A DNA stretch of 64,000 bases from Methylotenera sp. (GTDB taxonomy: Bacteria > Pseudomonadota > Gammaproteobacteria > Burkholderiales > Methylophilaceae): contig JAUYAL010000074.1 of the NCBI GenBank assembly GCA_030693535.1, positions 124,001 to 188,000 of the forward strand, read 5' to 3'. Within the stretch, counting starts at the first letter, position 1, and every line of letters starts with the position of its first letter. Below, piece after piece: positions 45,563-54,979 of the stretch. The notes below the pieces were generated by a model, which saw nothing but the letters and a program-made list of their open reading frames with translations, was not told the origin of the DNA and did no database searches. Position numbers and translations under genes: made by a program.

Positions 45563-46162
45563 TTATGGTACAACATCGGCAAGTGGCTTCACAATATCTG
45601 CTTGCATTTGGTAACCAGCTACACCGATGCCTGAATTAGAATGTGCTACTTTGAGTGTACCACTCACCGTTACAAACGAATCCCAATTGGTAAATGGAAT
45701 GCCACTACCAGCGATATGCACATGAATGACTTGATTGCTAGGCGGCGGTGGCGAATGAATACATGCGCCAAAATAAGGCACTAATAAAAATTCTTTAACG
45801 TGTTCTGCATCGCCATCTAGGGGCGCAACATAGCCATTCATGGTGATAGTTTTACCATCTAAGCTTGTCACCACAGGTGCATTATTCCACTGCTCACGTA
45901 CATCTTTTAATAACGCAAACGCTTTAGGATCATTATCTTTCATTTTGCTTAAATCAATGTCTTTTAAAAGTGAATTAGCGTCCCAATTGACAGGCGTGAG
46001 CTGGCTCCAGTCGAGTAGCGGATATGGTTCTGAGGTTGCGGTTCTTGTTGTGCGCTTTGCCGTGTCCATTTCAGGTTGACCGCATCCTGAAGTAAGCAAA
46101 GCCATCAGTACAAAGAGCATGGATCTAAGAAATTGTACTCGTAACAATTTAGATCTGCCCAT
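45563..46162 (-). CDS. DUF3299 lipoprotein B
   Basis: The 199-residue protein is a lipoprotein (LLTSGC, Cys27) with the same DUF3299 core as its neighbour: WSQLTPVNWD, TMNGYVAPLDGD and LVPYFGACIHSPPPPSNQVIH. The invariant Cys and His in GACIH could bind metal. Its ATG shares one base with the permease stop (TAATG). The pair suggests division of labour between a lipid-anchored and a soluble copy. Confidence 0.85.
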   Translation of the reverse strand: MGRSKLLRVQFLRSMLFVLMALLTSGCGQPEMDTAKRTTRTATSEPYPLLDWSQLTPVNWDANSLLKDIDLSKMKDNDPKAFALLKDVREQWNNAPVVTSLDGKTITMNGYVAPLDGDAEHVKEFLLVPYFGACIHSPPPPSNQVIHVHIAGSGIPFTNWDSFVTVSGTLKVAHSNSGIGVAGYQMQADIVKPLADVVP

Positions 46163-47421
46163 TAAATTCTTGGCGTTAGCCCATCCATTAAGGAAAGTTT
46201 ATAGGCGCGGTAACCAGGCACCAAGCTTGCCAGCAAACCCACGCCAAGGACGATTGCGAGCAGTATAAGCTCATCTAATGAAATTGCGGTGGCACTTAAT
46301 GCAATACCATAGCGCGATTGTGCAATGGGCGCTAAAGAGATTGCTAAGACAGTGAGTAAAGCAACACCTAATAGAATGCCCGCAATCGTCACAAATAAAC
46401 CTTCACTTGTGAGAAGCGTAAATACATCACTTGGTTTCGCACCCACGGAGCGTAAAATAGCCAGCTCTCGCCTACGTTCATTTAAGCCCGCTAGCACAAC
46501 TGCAATTAAACCGCATAAGCCGACCACAACCACCATGCTTGACACCGCCATTAAGGATTTTTCTGCGACATTCACCACTTGCCAAAGCTGCTCTAGGGCT
46601 ACGCCTGGCATCACGCCCAGCAAAGGCTCTTTGGAATAGTTATTCACATCACGCTGCACTTTAAATACGGCCGCACGGTTTTTTAAGCCGATTAAAGAGG
46701 CAGTGATTTCTTTGGGTGCTAAATCAAATTTCTTTACATATTGTGCAGGGATTGAAAAACCTGGCATCGGCGCGCCGCTTACCCAATCCAAATGAATCGC
46801 GTTAATCGCTTCTAGGCTGATATGCACTGTTCGGTCAACAGGTGTGCCAGTAGGTGCAAGAATACCCACTACCGTAAAAGGTTTGTTTGCATGTTCAGGG
46901 CCGTTGGTGTTCATGCCGTGGCTGAGTGTAATCGCATCGCTAAGTTTATAGCCACGCTGTAAGGCCACTTCATAACCTAACACCACATCAAACGTATCTT
47001 TGAAAGGCTTGCCTTGCGAAAATGACAGCGCCTGTGCATCGCCATAATGAAAGTGTTCAAAATAACTGATTGTTGTGCCAAGTACAGGAAAGCCGTGGTG
47101 CGAATCGCCCAATGAAATAGGAATAGACCAAGCGACCAGTGGATTGCTGGCAATTTCTTGGTAGGAAACCCATGTCATATTATTGGTTGCTTCACCCATT
47201 CTGAAAACCGCATATAACATCAACTGCACGGGGCTTGTTCTAGCGCCTACTACTAAATCTGTTCCAGTAATAGAATGGCTAAAACTTTGATGGGCTTGAG
47301 TTCGCAAGCGTTCTACACCGAGTAACATGGTAACGCTCAGTGCAATCGCCATCATGGTTAGGCTTAATGTAAAGCGACGATTCCACGCGCTTTTAATGGC
47401 TAATGACAAAAGGTGTTTCAT
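46162..47421 (-). CDS. MacB/FtsX-type ABC permease of the zinc unit
   Basis: The 419-residue protein has one N-terminal helix (about 15-35), a large periplasmic domain and three C-terminal helices (about 285-305, 335-365 and 385-405), with LNERRRELAILRSVGAKPSDVF. This is the FtsX/MacB fold, which usually does mechanical work or moves lipoproteins rather than importing ions. It overlaps the ATPase gene by four bases. The homologous locus is Zur-controlled in Pseudomonas. Confidence 0.88.
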   Translation of the reverse strand: MKHLLSLAIKSAWNRRFTLSLTMMAIALSVTMLLGVERLRTQAHQSFSHSITGTDLVVGARTSPVQLMLYAVFRMGEATNNMTWVSYQEIASNPLVAWSIPISLGDSHHGFPVLGTTISYFEHFHYGDAQALSFSQGKPFKDTFDVVLGYEVALQRGYKLSDAITLSHGMNTNGPEHANKPFTVVGILAPTGTPVDRTVHISLEAINAIHLDWVSGAPMPGFSIPAQYVKKFDLAPKEITASLIGLKNRAAVFKVQRDVNNYSKEPLLGVMPGVALEQLWQVVNVAEKSLMAVSSMVVVVGLCGLIAVVLAGLNERRRELAILRSVGAKPSDVFTLLTSEGLFVTIAGILLGVALLTVLAISLAPIAQSRYGIALSATAISLDELILLAIVLGVGLLASLVPGYRAYKLSLMDGLTPRI

Positions 47422-48137
47422 GCGGTTTCTTCAGTTAAGGCATGGTTGGACGCTTGGTTGATGCTAGTTAAATCAATTTCTCGATTAAAAGCACTGGCTA
47501 ATCGGCGGTCATGGCTCACAAATAGCAGCATCGCATTTGCATCCGCACACTCGCGTAACAACAATTCAAGGAAGACTGTTTGTCTATCCGCATCTAATGC
47601 CGAAGTTGGCTCATCAGCAATAATAATTTCTGGTTTACCAATCAGGGCACGGGCGGCAGCTACACGCTGTTGCTGGCCCACACTTAGTTTTGTGACTGGT
47701 TGATGTAAAAGCGACGGATGTAAATCTAGCTGAGATAGTAAACGTTCAACCTCCGCTTTTAAGGTGCTGCCGCCAGCTAATGCTTTGCTAAGGCGAACCT
47801 GAGAAAACCGACATGGCAACAAGACGTTATCAATTACAGAAAGATAGGGAATGAGATTGAACTGCTGGAAAATAAACCCAATATGGTCAGCACGCACGCG
47901 GTCTCGCTGCGTTTGCGATAACTTACTAAAGTCATTACCCAGCATTTCAATTGTGCCGCTTTCTGCCTTAAGTACTCCACCCAGTAAACCTAGCAAGGTG
48001 CTTTTACCACTGCCACTTGGGCCATACAAGAATATGCGATCGCCTGCATCAGCATAGAAAGTTGGGATATCCAAGCATGGGGATTGCATATTTGGATAAC
48101 GAAAAACCAAGTCGGTTATAGCTATATTGTTAGTCAT
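47418..48137 (-). CDS. ABC ATPase (LolD/MacB type) of the zinc unit
   Basis: The 239-residue ATPase has Walker A GPSGSGKST (39-47), the Q-loop in FIFQQFNLIPYLS, signature LSVGQQQR and Walker B IIADEPTSALD. It belongs to the LolD/MacB/FtsE group, in keeping with its FtsX-like partner. It lies 6 bp behind the ZrgA-like gene. Confidence 0.9.
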   Translation of the reverse strand: MTNNIAITDLVFRYPNMQSPCLDIPTFYADAGDRIFLYGPSGSGKSTLLGLLGGVLKAESGTIEMLGNDFSKLSQTQRDRVRADHIGFIFQQFNLIPYLSVIDNVLLPCRFSQVRLSKALAGGSTLKAEVERLLSQLDLHPSLLHQPVTKLSVGQQQRVAAARALIGKPEIIIADEPTSALDADRQTVFLELLLRECADANAMLLFVSHDRRLASAFNREIDLTSINQASNHALTEETA

Positions 48138-48143
48138 GTGCCG

Positions 48144-48692
48144 CTACCAGAATGCTTGATTGTTTTTAGGCGTTAATTTAGTGGCTGATTGACCGCGCTC
48201 ACTGACAACTTCTACATTTAACTGATGCAAATTAGGAAAAGCCTTAAACAAATTGATTTGCAAATCACGTAAGCTTTTTACGTTATTACATCGATAAACC
48301 AGCTCAGCATCTAGGTCGGCATGGCCAGCGTCCTCTTCATGACCATGCTGCCTAATGCTTGCTGGCTGAGGTTTTTTCTTAATCACTACTGACTCTAGAT
48401 TGACAGTTTGCAATTTGCATTGCGCGGCTTTGGTAGGAAAAAACAGATTGGTTTTATAGAATTGTTTAATCATATTTTGCACTTGCCCGACTTCTGCTTG
48501 GTTGTGTGCCTTACGTTCAAAGCCAAGAATATTATCCAGCGGACTAGAGAAAAATAGCGTCAACGTTTGCTTATCTACCGCCACTTGTAATGTGGCTAGG
48601 CCATGCATATGCGCCTCTAACTCTTTTGCAACTAGGTATAAGGGAAGCGTGCTGCTAATGCAAAGTGCAAGCAAACTTAGTAATTTTTTCAT
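48144..48692 (-). CDS. zrgA: ZrgA-like periplasmic protein (DUF2796)
   Basis: The 182-residue exported protein (signal cut near Ala22) begins the mature part with ELEAHMHGLATLQVAVD, the DUF2796 signature. It carries a His/Asp/Glu-rich loop with HGHEEDAGHADLD, a likely zinc-catching stretch. ZrgA of Vibrio is part of a zinc uptake system that Zur represses; the gene order zrgA, ATPase, permease, DUF3299 is conserved here. The symbol is by family. Confidence 0.82.
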   Translation of the reverse strand: MKKLLSLLALCISSTLPLYLVAKELEAHMHGLATLQVAVDKQTLTLFFSSPLDNILGFERKAHNQAEVGQVQNMIKQFYKTNLFFPTKAAQCKLQTVNLESVVIKKKPQPASIRQHGHEEDAGHADLDAELVYRCNNVKSLRDLQINLFKAFPNLHQLNVEVVSERGQSATKLTPKNNQAFW

Positions 48693-48773
48693 GTCATTAG
48701 CTCTTCATCAATTTTTGCATTTTAACCCTTTAAGCGTTAGTTCAAGAGGGTAAGCATTTAAACTTGCAATTCT

Positions 48774-49751
48774 TTAAACTAGGCACATTTCCAAGCCTTT
48801 CTCAAATGCATTACGCGGCAATTCTTTACCAATAAATACCAGTACAGATTCACGCTTTTCATTAGGTTTCCAAGCACTACCTTTCTCACCGCCCATGAGC
48901 ATGTGTACACCTTGAAATACCGTTTTATGATCGTCACCCGCAATATTTAATATGCCCTTGTAACGTAGTAACTGTGTACCGTAGATTTCGAGCAGACCGC
49001 CCATAAAAACCTCCAGCTTTTGTAAGTCAAACGCACGTTCACTACGGAACACAAATGAGCTAATGTCATCATCATGCTTATGACTGACATCTTCTAAAAA
49101 GTCAGGTTCAATTTTTAGTATTTCATCTAGTGAAAAACCACTAATATCGAGAATGTTGGCAATGTCTGCTTTGCCAAAATGCACTGCTTTAATGGGTGCA
49201 CGAGGGTTAATTTGGCGTAGTCTTGCAGTCATGGTTTGCACGGCTTCGGGGCTTACCAAATCGGTTTTTGAGAGCAAAACACGGTCAGCAAAGCCCACTT
49301 GTTCTAATGCCTCGTGGTGTTCATCCAATTGTTGCATCCCATGCACTGCATCCACTACGGTAATAATCGCGTCAAGTTTGTAATTGACGCGAATATCTTC
49401 TTCCACAAAAAAAGTTTGAGCGACTGGAGCAGGGTCAGCAAGACCAGTAGTCTCAATAATCACACGATCAAAACGTAACTCACCGGCAAGATTACGCTGT
49501 GATAAATCACCCAAAATTCTCACTAAATCACCACGTACTGTGCAGCAAATACAGCCGTTATTCATTTCTACAATTTGCTCTTCACCTTGAATCAGCAAGT
49601 CACCATCAATGCCTATTTCGCCAAATTCATTTTCAATGACGGCGATACGCTGACCATGTTGCTCGCTTAAAATGCGGTTTAGCAAGGTCGTTTTTCCTGC
49701 GCCCAAAAAACCCGTCAAAATGGTAGCGGGAATGCGTGTGTCTTTTGTCAT
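48774..49751 (-). CDS. COG0523 (CobW/YjiA) GTPase 1
   Basis: This 325-residue G3E GTPase has the P-loop GFLGAGKTT (14-22), the metal motif CICC (Cys67, 69, 70) and KTDL. A CobW C-terminal domain follows. COG0523 proteins act as zinc or other metal chaperones, and Zur-linked members supply zinc to enzymes during starvation. It follows the ZIP gene by 10 bp. A loop with SHKHDDD could add metal ligands. Confidence 0.9.
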   Translation of the reverse strand: MTKDTRIPATILTGFLGAGKTTLLNRILSEQHGQRIAVIENEFGEIGIDGDLLIQGEEQIVEMNNGCICCTVRGDLVRILGDLSQRNLAGELRFDRVIIETTGLADPAPVAQTFFVEEDIRVNYKLDAIITVVDAVHGMQQLDEHHEALEQVGFADRVLLSKTDLVSPEAVQTMTARLRQINPRAPIKAVHFGKADIANILDISGFSLDEILKIEPDFLEDVSHKHDDDISSFVFRSERAFDLQKLEVFMGGLLEIYGTQLLRYKGILNIAGDDHKTVFQGVHMLMGGEKGSAWKPNEKRESVLVFIGKELPRNAFEKGLEMCLV

Positions 49752-49761
49752 GATTAATCTC

Positions 49762-50505
49762 CTAATGTTCTAATAATTTGGCGAATCCTGCTACACTGAG
49801 ACCTAAAATCATTAAACTCAGTTGAAAAAACATATCGCGTGGTTTGCGATGCTGGTGTAACTCAGGTACTAGATCCGCTATAGCAATATAGATAAAGCTT
49901 GCTGCGGCTACGGTCAATACGTAGGGAATAACCGGATGGGCATTACTCAGACTCAACCAACCAACTACGCCGCCCAATGTCATAGCAACACCTGAAAGTG
50001 CATTCAGAAATAGTGCCTTTCTTTTTGATACACCAGCATCTAACAGCACTATAAAGTCTGATATTTCTTGCGGAATTTCATGCGCAGTAATGGCTATCGC
50101 GGCAGCCCAGCCTAACTTCCAGTCCGTCAAAAAAGCAGCAGCCAATAAAATACCATCGACAAAGTTATGCATGGAGTCACCAATAACAATCATGGCAACA
50201 ATCGGTTTATCTTGCGTATGTCCTAATGAAGTCGCATGATCATGTCGCCATAAAGCTAACTTTTCCAACAGAAAAAACCCCATGATTCCTCCCACAAGCA
50301 CCCACCCTAGCGTTGTAATATCTAAGCCAAGGTGAACCGCTTCAGGTAAAAGATCAGTAAATGCAAAACCAAGTAATACACCAACCGCAAATGCCACCAT
50401 GCGATTGGCAAACTTAGCTAAAAATGTTAACGCAACGGTAGCGGCTAGCAATACTGAAAATACACCGCCAATAAGGGTGGCCAAAACAATTTGTAATAAG
50501 GTCAT
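49762..50505 (-). CDS. ZIP-family zinc transporter
   Basis: The 247-residue membrane protein has about eight helices. The two metal-binding helices read [13 protein letters not shown] and [14 protein letters not shown], the ZIP motifs with His, Asn, Asp and Glu ligands. It would import zinc (or related ions) into the cytoplasm. It lies between two COG0523 genes in the putative Zur operon, giving the unit a clear uptake step. Confidence 0.92.
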   Translation of the reverse strand: MTLLQIVLATLIGGVFSVLLAATVALTFLAKFANRMVAFAVGVLLGFAFTDLLPEAVHLGLDITTLGWVLVGGIMGFFLLEKLALWRHDHATSLGHTQDKPIVAMIVIGDSMHNFVDGILLAAAFLTDWKLGWAAAIAITAHEIPQEISDFIVLLDAGVSKRKALFLNALSGVAMTLGGVVGWLSLSNAHPVIPYVLTVAAASFIYIAIADLVPELHQHRKPRDMFFQLSLMILGLSVAGFAKLLEH

Positions 50506-50551
50506 GTAGCTTTGTGTTTCAGAAAATATTTAATGATTAACAGTTCCATGC

Positions 50552-51583
50552 TTAAAACTGCATTAAGGCTTTTCTTATGGCTAGCTCATCTAAACCTTTA
50601 CCAATAATGACAATACGTGAAAGTGGCTCATCTTCGTCCCAGCCTTCAAGCAGTGTAGGTGGGTAAGGTGTGAAATGTACGGCATGAATGGCCAAAGGTG
50701 AAGGCTGATCTTCAGCATGGATAATGCCTTTTAGGCGTAGTAGTTTTTCACCATAGTTTCGGCAAAGCAAAAAAATAACGGGCTTGAGGTTTCGCCAAGT
50801 AAGCGGTTTTGGCATCATCACAGTAAAACTTACAATTTCATCGTCATGCACTTTTTGTGGAATTGTGCCTTTAGGCAACTTGCTTTTAGTGGGCGCACGT
50901 AGCCAGCGCTGAGGTTCAGCTTGCTTAGTTGCAATATCAAATAAACCTACATCAATCACAAATGCAGGTGCTAACTCGCCATTGACTATTTGATGCTGCG
51001 TGGCACCAGGGTTGATGCTAGTTAATCTTTCACTCAAGGCGTTTATTTGCTCACTACTGGCTAAATCTGCTTTAGTCAGCACCAATACATCCGCCACAGC
51101 CACTTGTTTTAGTGCTTCTCTGTTCGCTTCAATTTGTTGTAACCCATAAATACTATCGATGGTGACGACTACGGCATCTAAGCGATAGGTTGATTCAATG
51201 ACTGGTTCATTCATCAGGTTGGCAAGAATTGGTCCAGGGTCGGCCATGCCTGTGGTTTCGATTACCAATCGCTTAAATTCTGGAATAGCCTTTAGTGCAC
51301 GCTTAAAAAATAAATCGCGCATGGTGTCTGCCAATTCGTCTTTCAGGCTGCAACATAGGCAACCTGAACTTAATAGCACGGTGTTATCGGCAATATGGTC
51401 GTTTTCAATATTTTGCGCTAAATTACTATTGGCAAAAATTTGGTCTAGCCCTGCATCGCCCAGCTCATTAATGATAATGGCAGTGTCATGCATTTCTGCA
51501 TGGTTAAGTAGCTTGTTGAGTAAGGTAGTTTTACCCGAACCTAAAAAGCCAGTAAGAAGTGTGACAGGGATGCGGTTGTCCAT
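50552..51583 (-). CDS. COG0523 (CobW/YjiA) GTPase 2
   Basis: The 343-residue G3E GTPase has P-loop GFLGSGKTT (12-20), metal motif CLCC (Cys75, 77, 78) and TKADL. The variant CLCC and several unlike loops separate it from the two other COG0523 copies in this unit. It follows the ABC-2 module by 9 bp. The client protein is unknown. Confidence 0.9.
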   Translation of the reverse strand: MDNRIPVTLLTGFLGSGKTTLLNKLLNHAEMHDTAIIINELGDAGLDQIFANSNLAQNIENDHIADNTVLLSSGCLCCSLKDELADTMRDLFFKRALKAIPEFKRLVIETTGMADPGPILANLMNEPVIESTYRLDAVVVTIDSIYGLQQIEANREALKQVAVADVLVLTKADLASSEQINALSERLTSINPGATQHQIVNGELAPAFVIDVGLFDIATKQAEPQRWLRAPTKSKLPKGTIPQKVHDDEIVSFTVMMPKPLTWRNLKPVIFLLCRNYGEKLLRLKGIIHAEDQPSPLAIHAVHFTPYPPTLLEGWDEDEPLSRIVIIGKGLDELAIRKALMQF

Positions 51584-51592
51584 AAATTTGGC

Positions 51593-52855
51593 TCAATTGG
51601 TTCGAAAATGAGGGATTGCTTTAAACACTTGCTGGCTAAACGGCTGTTCGTTAAATAAGTACGGGTAGAAATAATTTCTAAGTTGCTCATGGTAGGTCAC
51701 AATTTTTCGCCTATGCTCTAGTAAATGCGTCACATTACTTTGGGAGATGGATTCTAATTTTGATTGCACCCAAACATTTGGTAGAAAAATGCTTAAGCGC
51801 TCAACCAATAGATTGCGCTTAATTAGGACCTCTTCTCTTTTTGCCACATGCAATTGCACAGATACATCAGCTAAATGTTGGAATGCGTAATACCATTTCC
51901 AGTGAAAACGCCCAGTAATAGCAGGTGAACTCTTCCATTGTGGGTAAATCTTATAAAACTCTTGCATGGTAGTTTCTTTAGGCTTATCCCAAGCGCTATG
52001 CACTTTTTTTCGATGCTGTATTGCAATCTCACTTCCCTCAAGTAGCGGTAAGTGTTTATGAATGATTGTTTGAGCAATATTAGGAGCAATGATCGTGACA
52101 ATTATCCAAATAAACAACAAAAGCATTGCACTTTTGGTTGCTGAGGCTTGCTTGAGCTTTAAAGTAACCACTGTTGAAATAAATGCCCATAATAAAGTGT
52201 AAGCCATGACAATATTGAGTATGTAAAAGCTAGTATTGGCATCTAACATCTTTAGTGCTGAAAATAAACCTAATGGGATAGCAAAGCTCAGAAAAATAAT
52301 ACTCCATCGCACCAAGCTTCGTTTTAACCATAAAGTAAACATCGAGTTGCTTAAAGACCGAATAAGTCCTAAACGCTTAGTTTGCTCCTCTGCTGCTTTT
52401 AAATCATGCATGAGGGCTATGCTAAGGAGTGGGCTTAAAAAAATAATGACAAAAGAAAAGTCTAATGCCCCCATTGATACATATTCAGGGTTGTGCGACT
52501 CTCCATCGTATAATTGGCCTTGCAAGCCAAGCAATCTAATGCGTTGTATATGAGGTGTCACCAAACGATTACCGATGGCTATAAAGCTAAATTCGCTGGG
52601 AGTGTCATATATTAGGTGAAATACATAATACCCAACCTCACCCGCGCCGCCATGCTGAGCATAAAATTTTGCTTGCTCCTTTAGTCTTATTTGTTCCTGA
52701 TGTTGAGCTTGATAAATTTCATTGTGAATATTCTCTATACTTTGCCAGCCATTCATTAGACTCAGCCAAGTAATTAGCATTGTTATAGCACATGCATAAA
52801 TAACAAATCGTTGCCTGAGTACTAAAAGATATTCATACTTAATCATTTCAATCAT
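51593..52855 (-). CDS. ABC-2 permease, DUF3526-like, subunit 2
   Basis: The 420-residue protein has a helix at 15-33, a large extracytoplasmic domain (about 35-130) and helix clusters at about 135-265. A second long soluble part precedes the end. The layout and pairing fit ABC-2 permeases of the DUF3526/NosY type. It overlaps the next permease gene by four bases. The transported substance is unknown. Export of a metal ligand or maturation of a surface protein are both possible. Confidence 0.75.
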   Translation of the reverse strand: MIEMIKYEYLLVLRQRFVIYACAITMLITWLSLMNGWQSIENIHNEIYQAQHQEQIRLKEQAKFYAQHGGAGEVGYYVFHLIYDTPSEFSFIAIGNRLVTPHIQRIRLLGLQGQLYDGESHNPEYVSMGALDFSFVIIFLSPLLSIALMHDLKAAEEQTKRLGLIRSLSNSMFTLWLKRSLVRWSIIFLSFAIPLGLFSALKMLDANTSFYILNIVMAYTLLWAFISTVVTLKLKQASATKSAMLLLFIWIIVTIIAPNIAQTIIHKHLPLLEGSEIAIQHRKKVHSAWDKPKETTMQEFYKIYPQWKSSPAITGRFHWKWYYAFQHLADVSVQLHVAKREEVLIKRNLLVERLSIFLPNVWVQSKLESISQSNVTHLLEHRRKIVTYHEQLRNYFYPYLFNEQPFSQQVFKAIPHFRTN

Positions 52856-54255
52856 TTTTTATTGCTCATCATATAACTCGTTGCAATAAGAAAAATGAGT
52901 GTAGTAATTAAGCTAAAAAAAGCTAAAATAAGTTTAGATCGACTAACATCAAGAGGTGCGAGCTGAATAGGTTTTCTTGGAGCCTCTTGCCATCGTTTGA
53001 CGGAAAGACGCTGGTTTTTATCATCATCATGCTTAATTTCATGCATGTGTAAATGATTTAAGTATTGAATAGTTGCATAACGTCGATTTTCAGCATCACC
53101 TATAAACCTCAAGTGATGGTTGAGATCATTACCACTGGTCGCGAAAGTAATGATTTGTAAAGCAAGTGCTGGACTTAACCAAACCCATTGGTCTATAAAT
53201 TCCGCTTGTTTTATCACTTGTAACGTATGTTTTGTTTGTTGCTCTTGATAGACATGAGTAGTAAGTCGTTCGCCTTCTTGCATAAGTAGGCCATTGTAAT
53301 TAAAGGGCAAGTCCTCTATACGCGTCACCTTATTTTGCGCTAAAACTTTCGCCTTAAATTCAGCAAAATGTAAGTCATCTGGATTGTGACTATCGCCAAT
53401 TTCCTTTAGTTTTTCTTCTGCTTGAAACTCCGCTATTGCTTTAGAATGGGTTGGGTAAATTGATTGCGCTAGGTTAGCCAAGCCCCTCGGCACTAAAACA
53501 CATGTCATAAACCAAATAAGTAATAATGCTAGAAAAGCGCTATACGGACGCTTGCATAAGCTGGAAACTAACAGCACAATCCAACACCATAGAGCGATAT
53601 ACAATAAATGAGCACAAATCATTAGTCCAAGGCGGATGAATATCTCTTGCGCATGAAAAGAAAAAATAAAGCTTAAGCTCTGTAAAAAACAATAAAAAAT
53701 AGCAACTGGTAAGAAGAGTGCACACCACTTAGCAAACAATATGCGCTTGATTGAATATCCTGAGCTCTTCAATATCGCTAGTGTGCCCTGTTGTCGCTCT
53801 TCAGTGATGCTAGAGTAACCGATAATAATCAACATCAAAGGAAGTATGAATTGTAAAATAAATGCAGGGGTTAGTTGCTGAAAGCGTGACAGACTGGTAC
53901 CTTCTGAGGATGGGTTGAAGTTATCACCATTTAAGCGATGAGCTTCCAAAAAGATTAAGTAACCAGATTGATTTAATATACCCGGTTCAAAGTAGCTTAA
54001 TCCATGTATCGGCTTTACAACGAAATCACCGAAATGCGCGACTCTATGAGGATGGCGGTCTGGTTGCTGTTGCCAATCTTGATTGCTCATCTTTTCGGCG
54101 CTAGCTAGGGCATTTTGACGAAGTTCCATTTGCTTATAGGCATTGATAGTAGCAACTCCAATTAGTGTTGCCATCACAAAAAGCAACATTGTAGGCAAGC
54201 GCGCTTCCCACATTTTTTTCCACTCATTGCACATCAATAATCGTAGCGCAAACAA
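52852..54255 (-). CDS. ABC-2 permease, DUF3526-like, subunit 1
   Basis: The 467-residue membrane protein starts LLMCNEWKKMWEARLPT, typical of ABC-2 permeases, and has ITEERQQGTLAILKSSGYS, the coupling region that meets the ATPase. Helices lie near 22-40, 135-150 and 175-260, with one at the C-terminus. It shares the architecture of the partner at 51593, so the pair likely forms a heterodimer with the ATPase at 54261. Confidence 0.75.
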   Translation of the reverse strand: MFALRLLMCNEWKKMWEARLPTMLLFVMATLIGVATINAYKQMELRQNALASAEKMSNQDWQQQPDRHPHRVAHFGDFVVKPIHGLSYFEPGILNQSGYLIFLEAHRLNGDNFNPSSEGTSLSRFQQLTPAFILQFILPLMLIIIGYSSITEERQQGTLAILKSSGYSIKRILFAKWCALFLPVAIFYCFLQSLSFIFSFHAQEIFIRLGLMICAHLLYIALWCWIVLLVSSLCKRPYSAFLALLLIWFMTCVLVPRGLANLAQSIYPTHSKAIAEFQAEEKLKEIGDSHNPDDLHFAEFKAKVLAQNKVTRIEDLPFNYNGLLMQEGERLTTHVYQEQQTKHTLQVIKQAEFIDQWVWLSPALALQIITFATSGNDLNHHLRFIGDAENRRYATIQYLNHLHMHEIKHDDDKNQRLSVKRWQEAPRKPIQLAPLDVSRSKLILAFFSLITTLIFLIATSYMMSNKK

Positions 54256-54260
54256 GATTC

Positions 54261-54968
54261 TTATTCGCTTAAATAAAGTTGCTGTAAATCATTGAGGCTG
54301 GCATTATTTGCATTAATTTTCAGTAGGTTAAGCTGACATTGTTTGAGCATATAAAGACGATCTGCAAACTTAAGTGCTGAAAGCACATCATGTGTAACAA
54401 CAAGAACACCCATTTGCCAACGCTTGCATGATAGAAGCAGATTGTTGAGTTCCTCGGTGGCTTGTGGATCAAGACCAGAGTTTGGCTCGTCTAATAACAA
54501 CAATTTGCTGTTTTTAGCAATCGCCAAGGCTAGCATTACTTTTTGGCTCATGCCTTTTGAATAGTGCTTACACTTTTGATGCCAAGCAGAGGTTTGTAAT
54601 CCGGCTTTATTTAATGCACTTTCAATGTGCTCTTTTGATGCTGGTTTTCCTAAACTCAAACCTAAAAAATATGCTACGTTTTCAAACCCTGTTAAATGCT
54701 CATAGACGGCAGCTTGTTCTGGTAAATAGGCAACAGCATTTCGATCTTCTATAGATGATTGGCTCAGAGTCTTGCCGTTAAGCAAAATTTCACCACTTTT
54801 GTTACTAAGTGGAACTTGGCCCAAAATCAGTTTTAACAAGGTCGATTTTCCTGCACCATTACTTCCCAAAATTGCAATCACCTCACCAGCATCTAAGCTA
54901 AGAGAGGTGTTATTTAAAATAGTCTTATCTTGATAACTAAACGAAACGTTGCTGAGTGATAAAAGCAT
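54261..54968 (-). CDS. ABC ATPase of the ABC-2 module
   Basis: The 235-residue ATPase has Walker A GSNGAGKSTLL, signature YSKGMSQK and Walker B LLLLDEPNSGLD, resembling the CcmA/NosF group of ABC-2 exporters. It lies 11 bp behind the TonB receptor and 5 bp before its permease partner, so receptor and exporter are one transcription unit. Confidence 0.9.
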   Translation of the reverse strand: MLLSLSNVSFSYQDKTILNNTSLSLDAGEVIAILGSNGAGKSTLLKLILGQVPLSNKSGEILLNGKTLSQSSIEDRNAVAYLPEQAAVYEHLTGFENVAYFLGLSLGKPASKEHIESALNKAGLQTSAWHQKCKHYSKGMSQKVMLALAIAKNSKLLLLDEPNSGLDPQATEELNNLLLSCKRWQMGVLVVTHDVLSALKFADRLYMLKQCQLNLLKINANNASLNDLQQLYLSE

Positions 54969-54979
54969 ATAGTAGTGAA

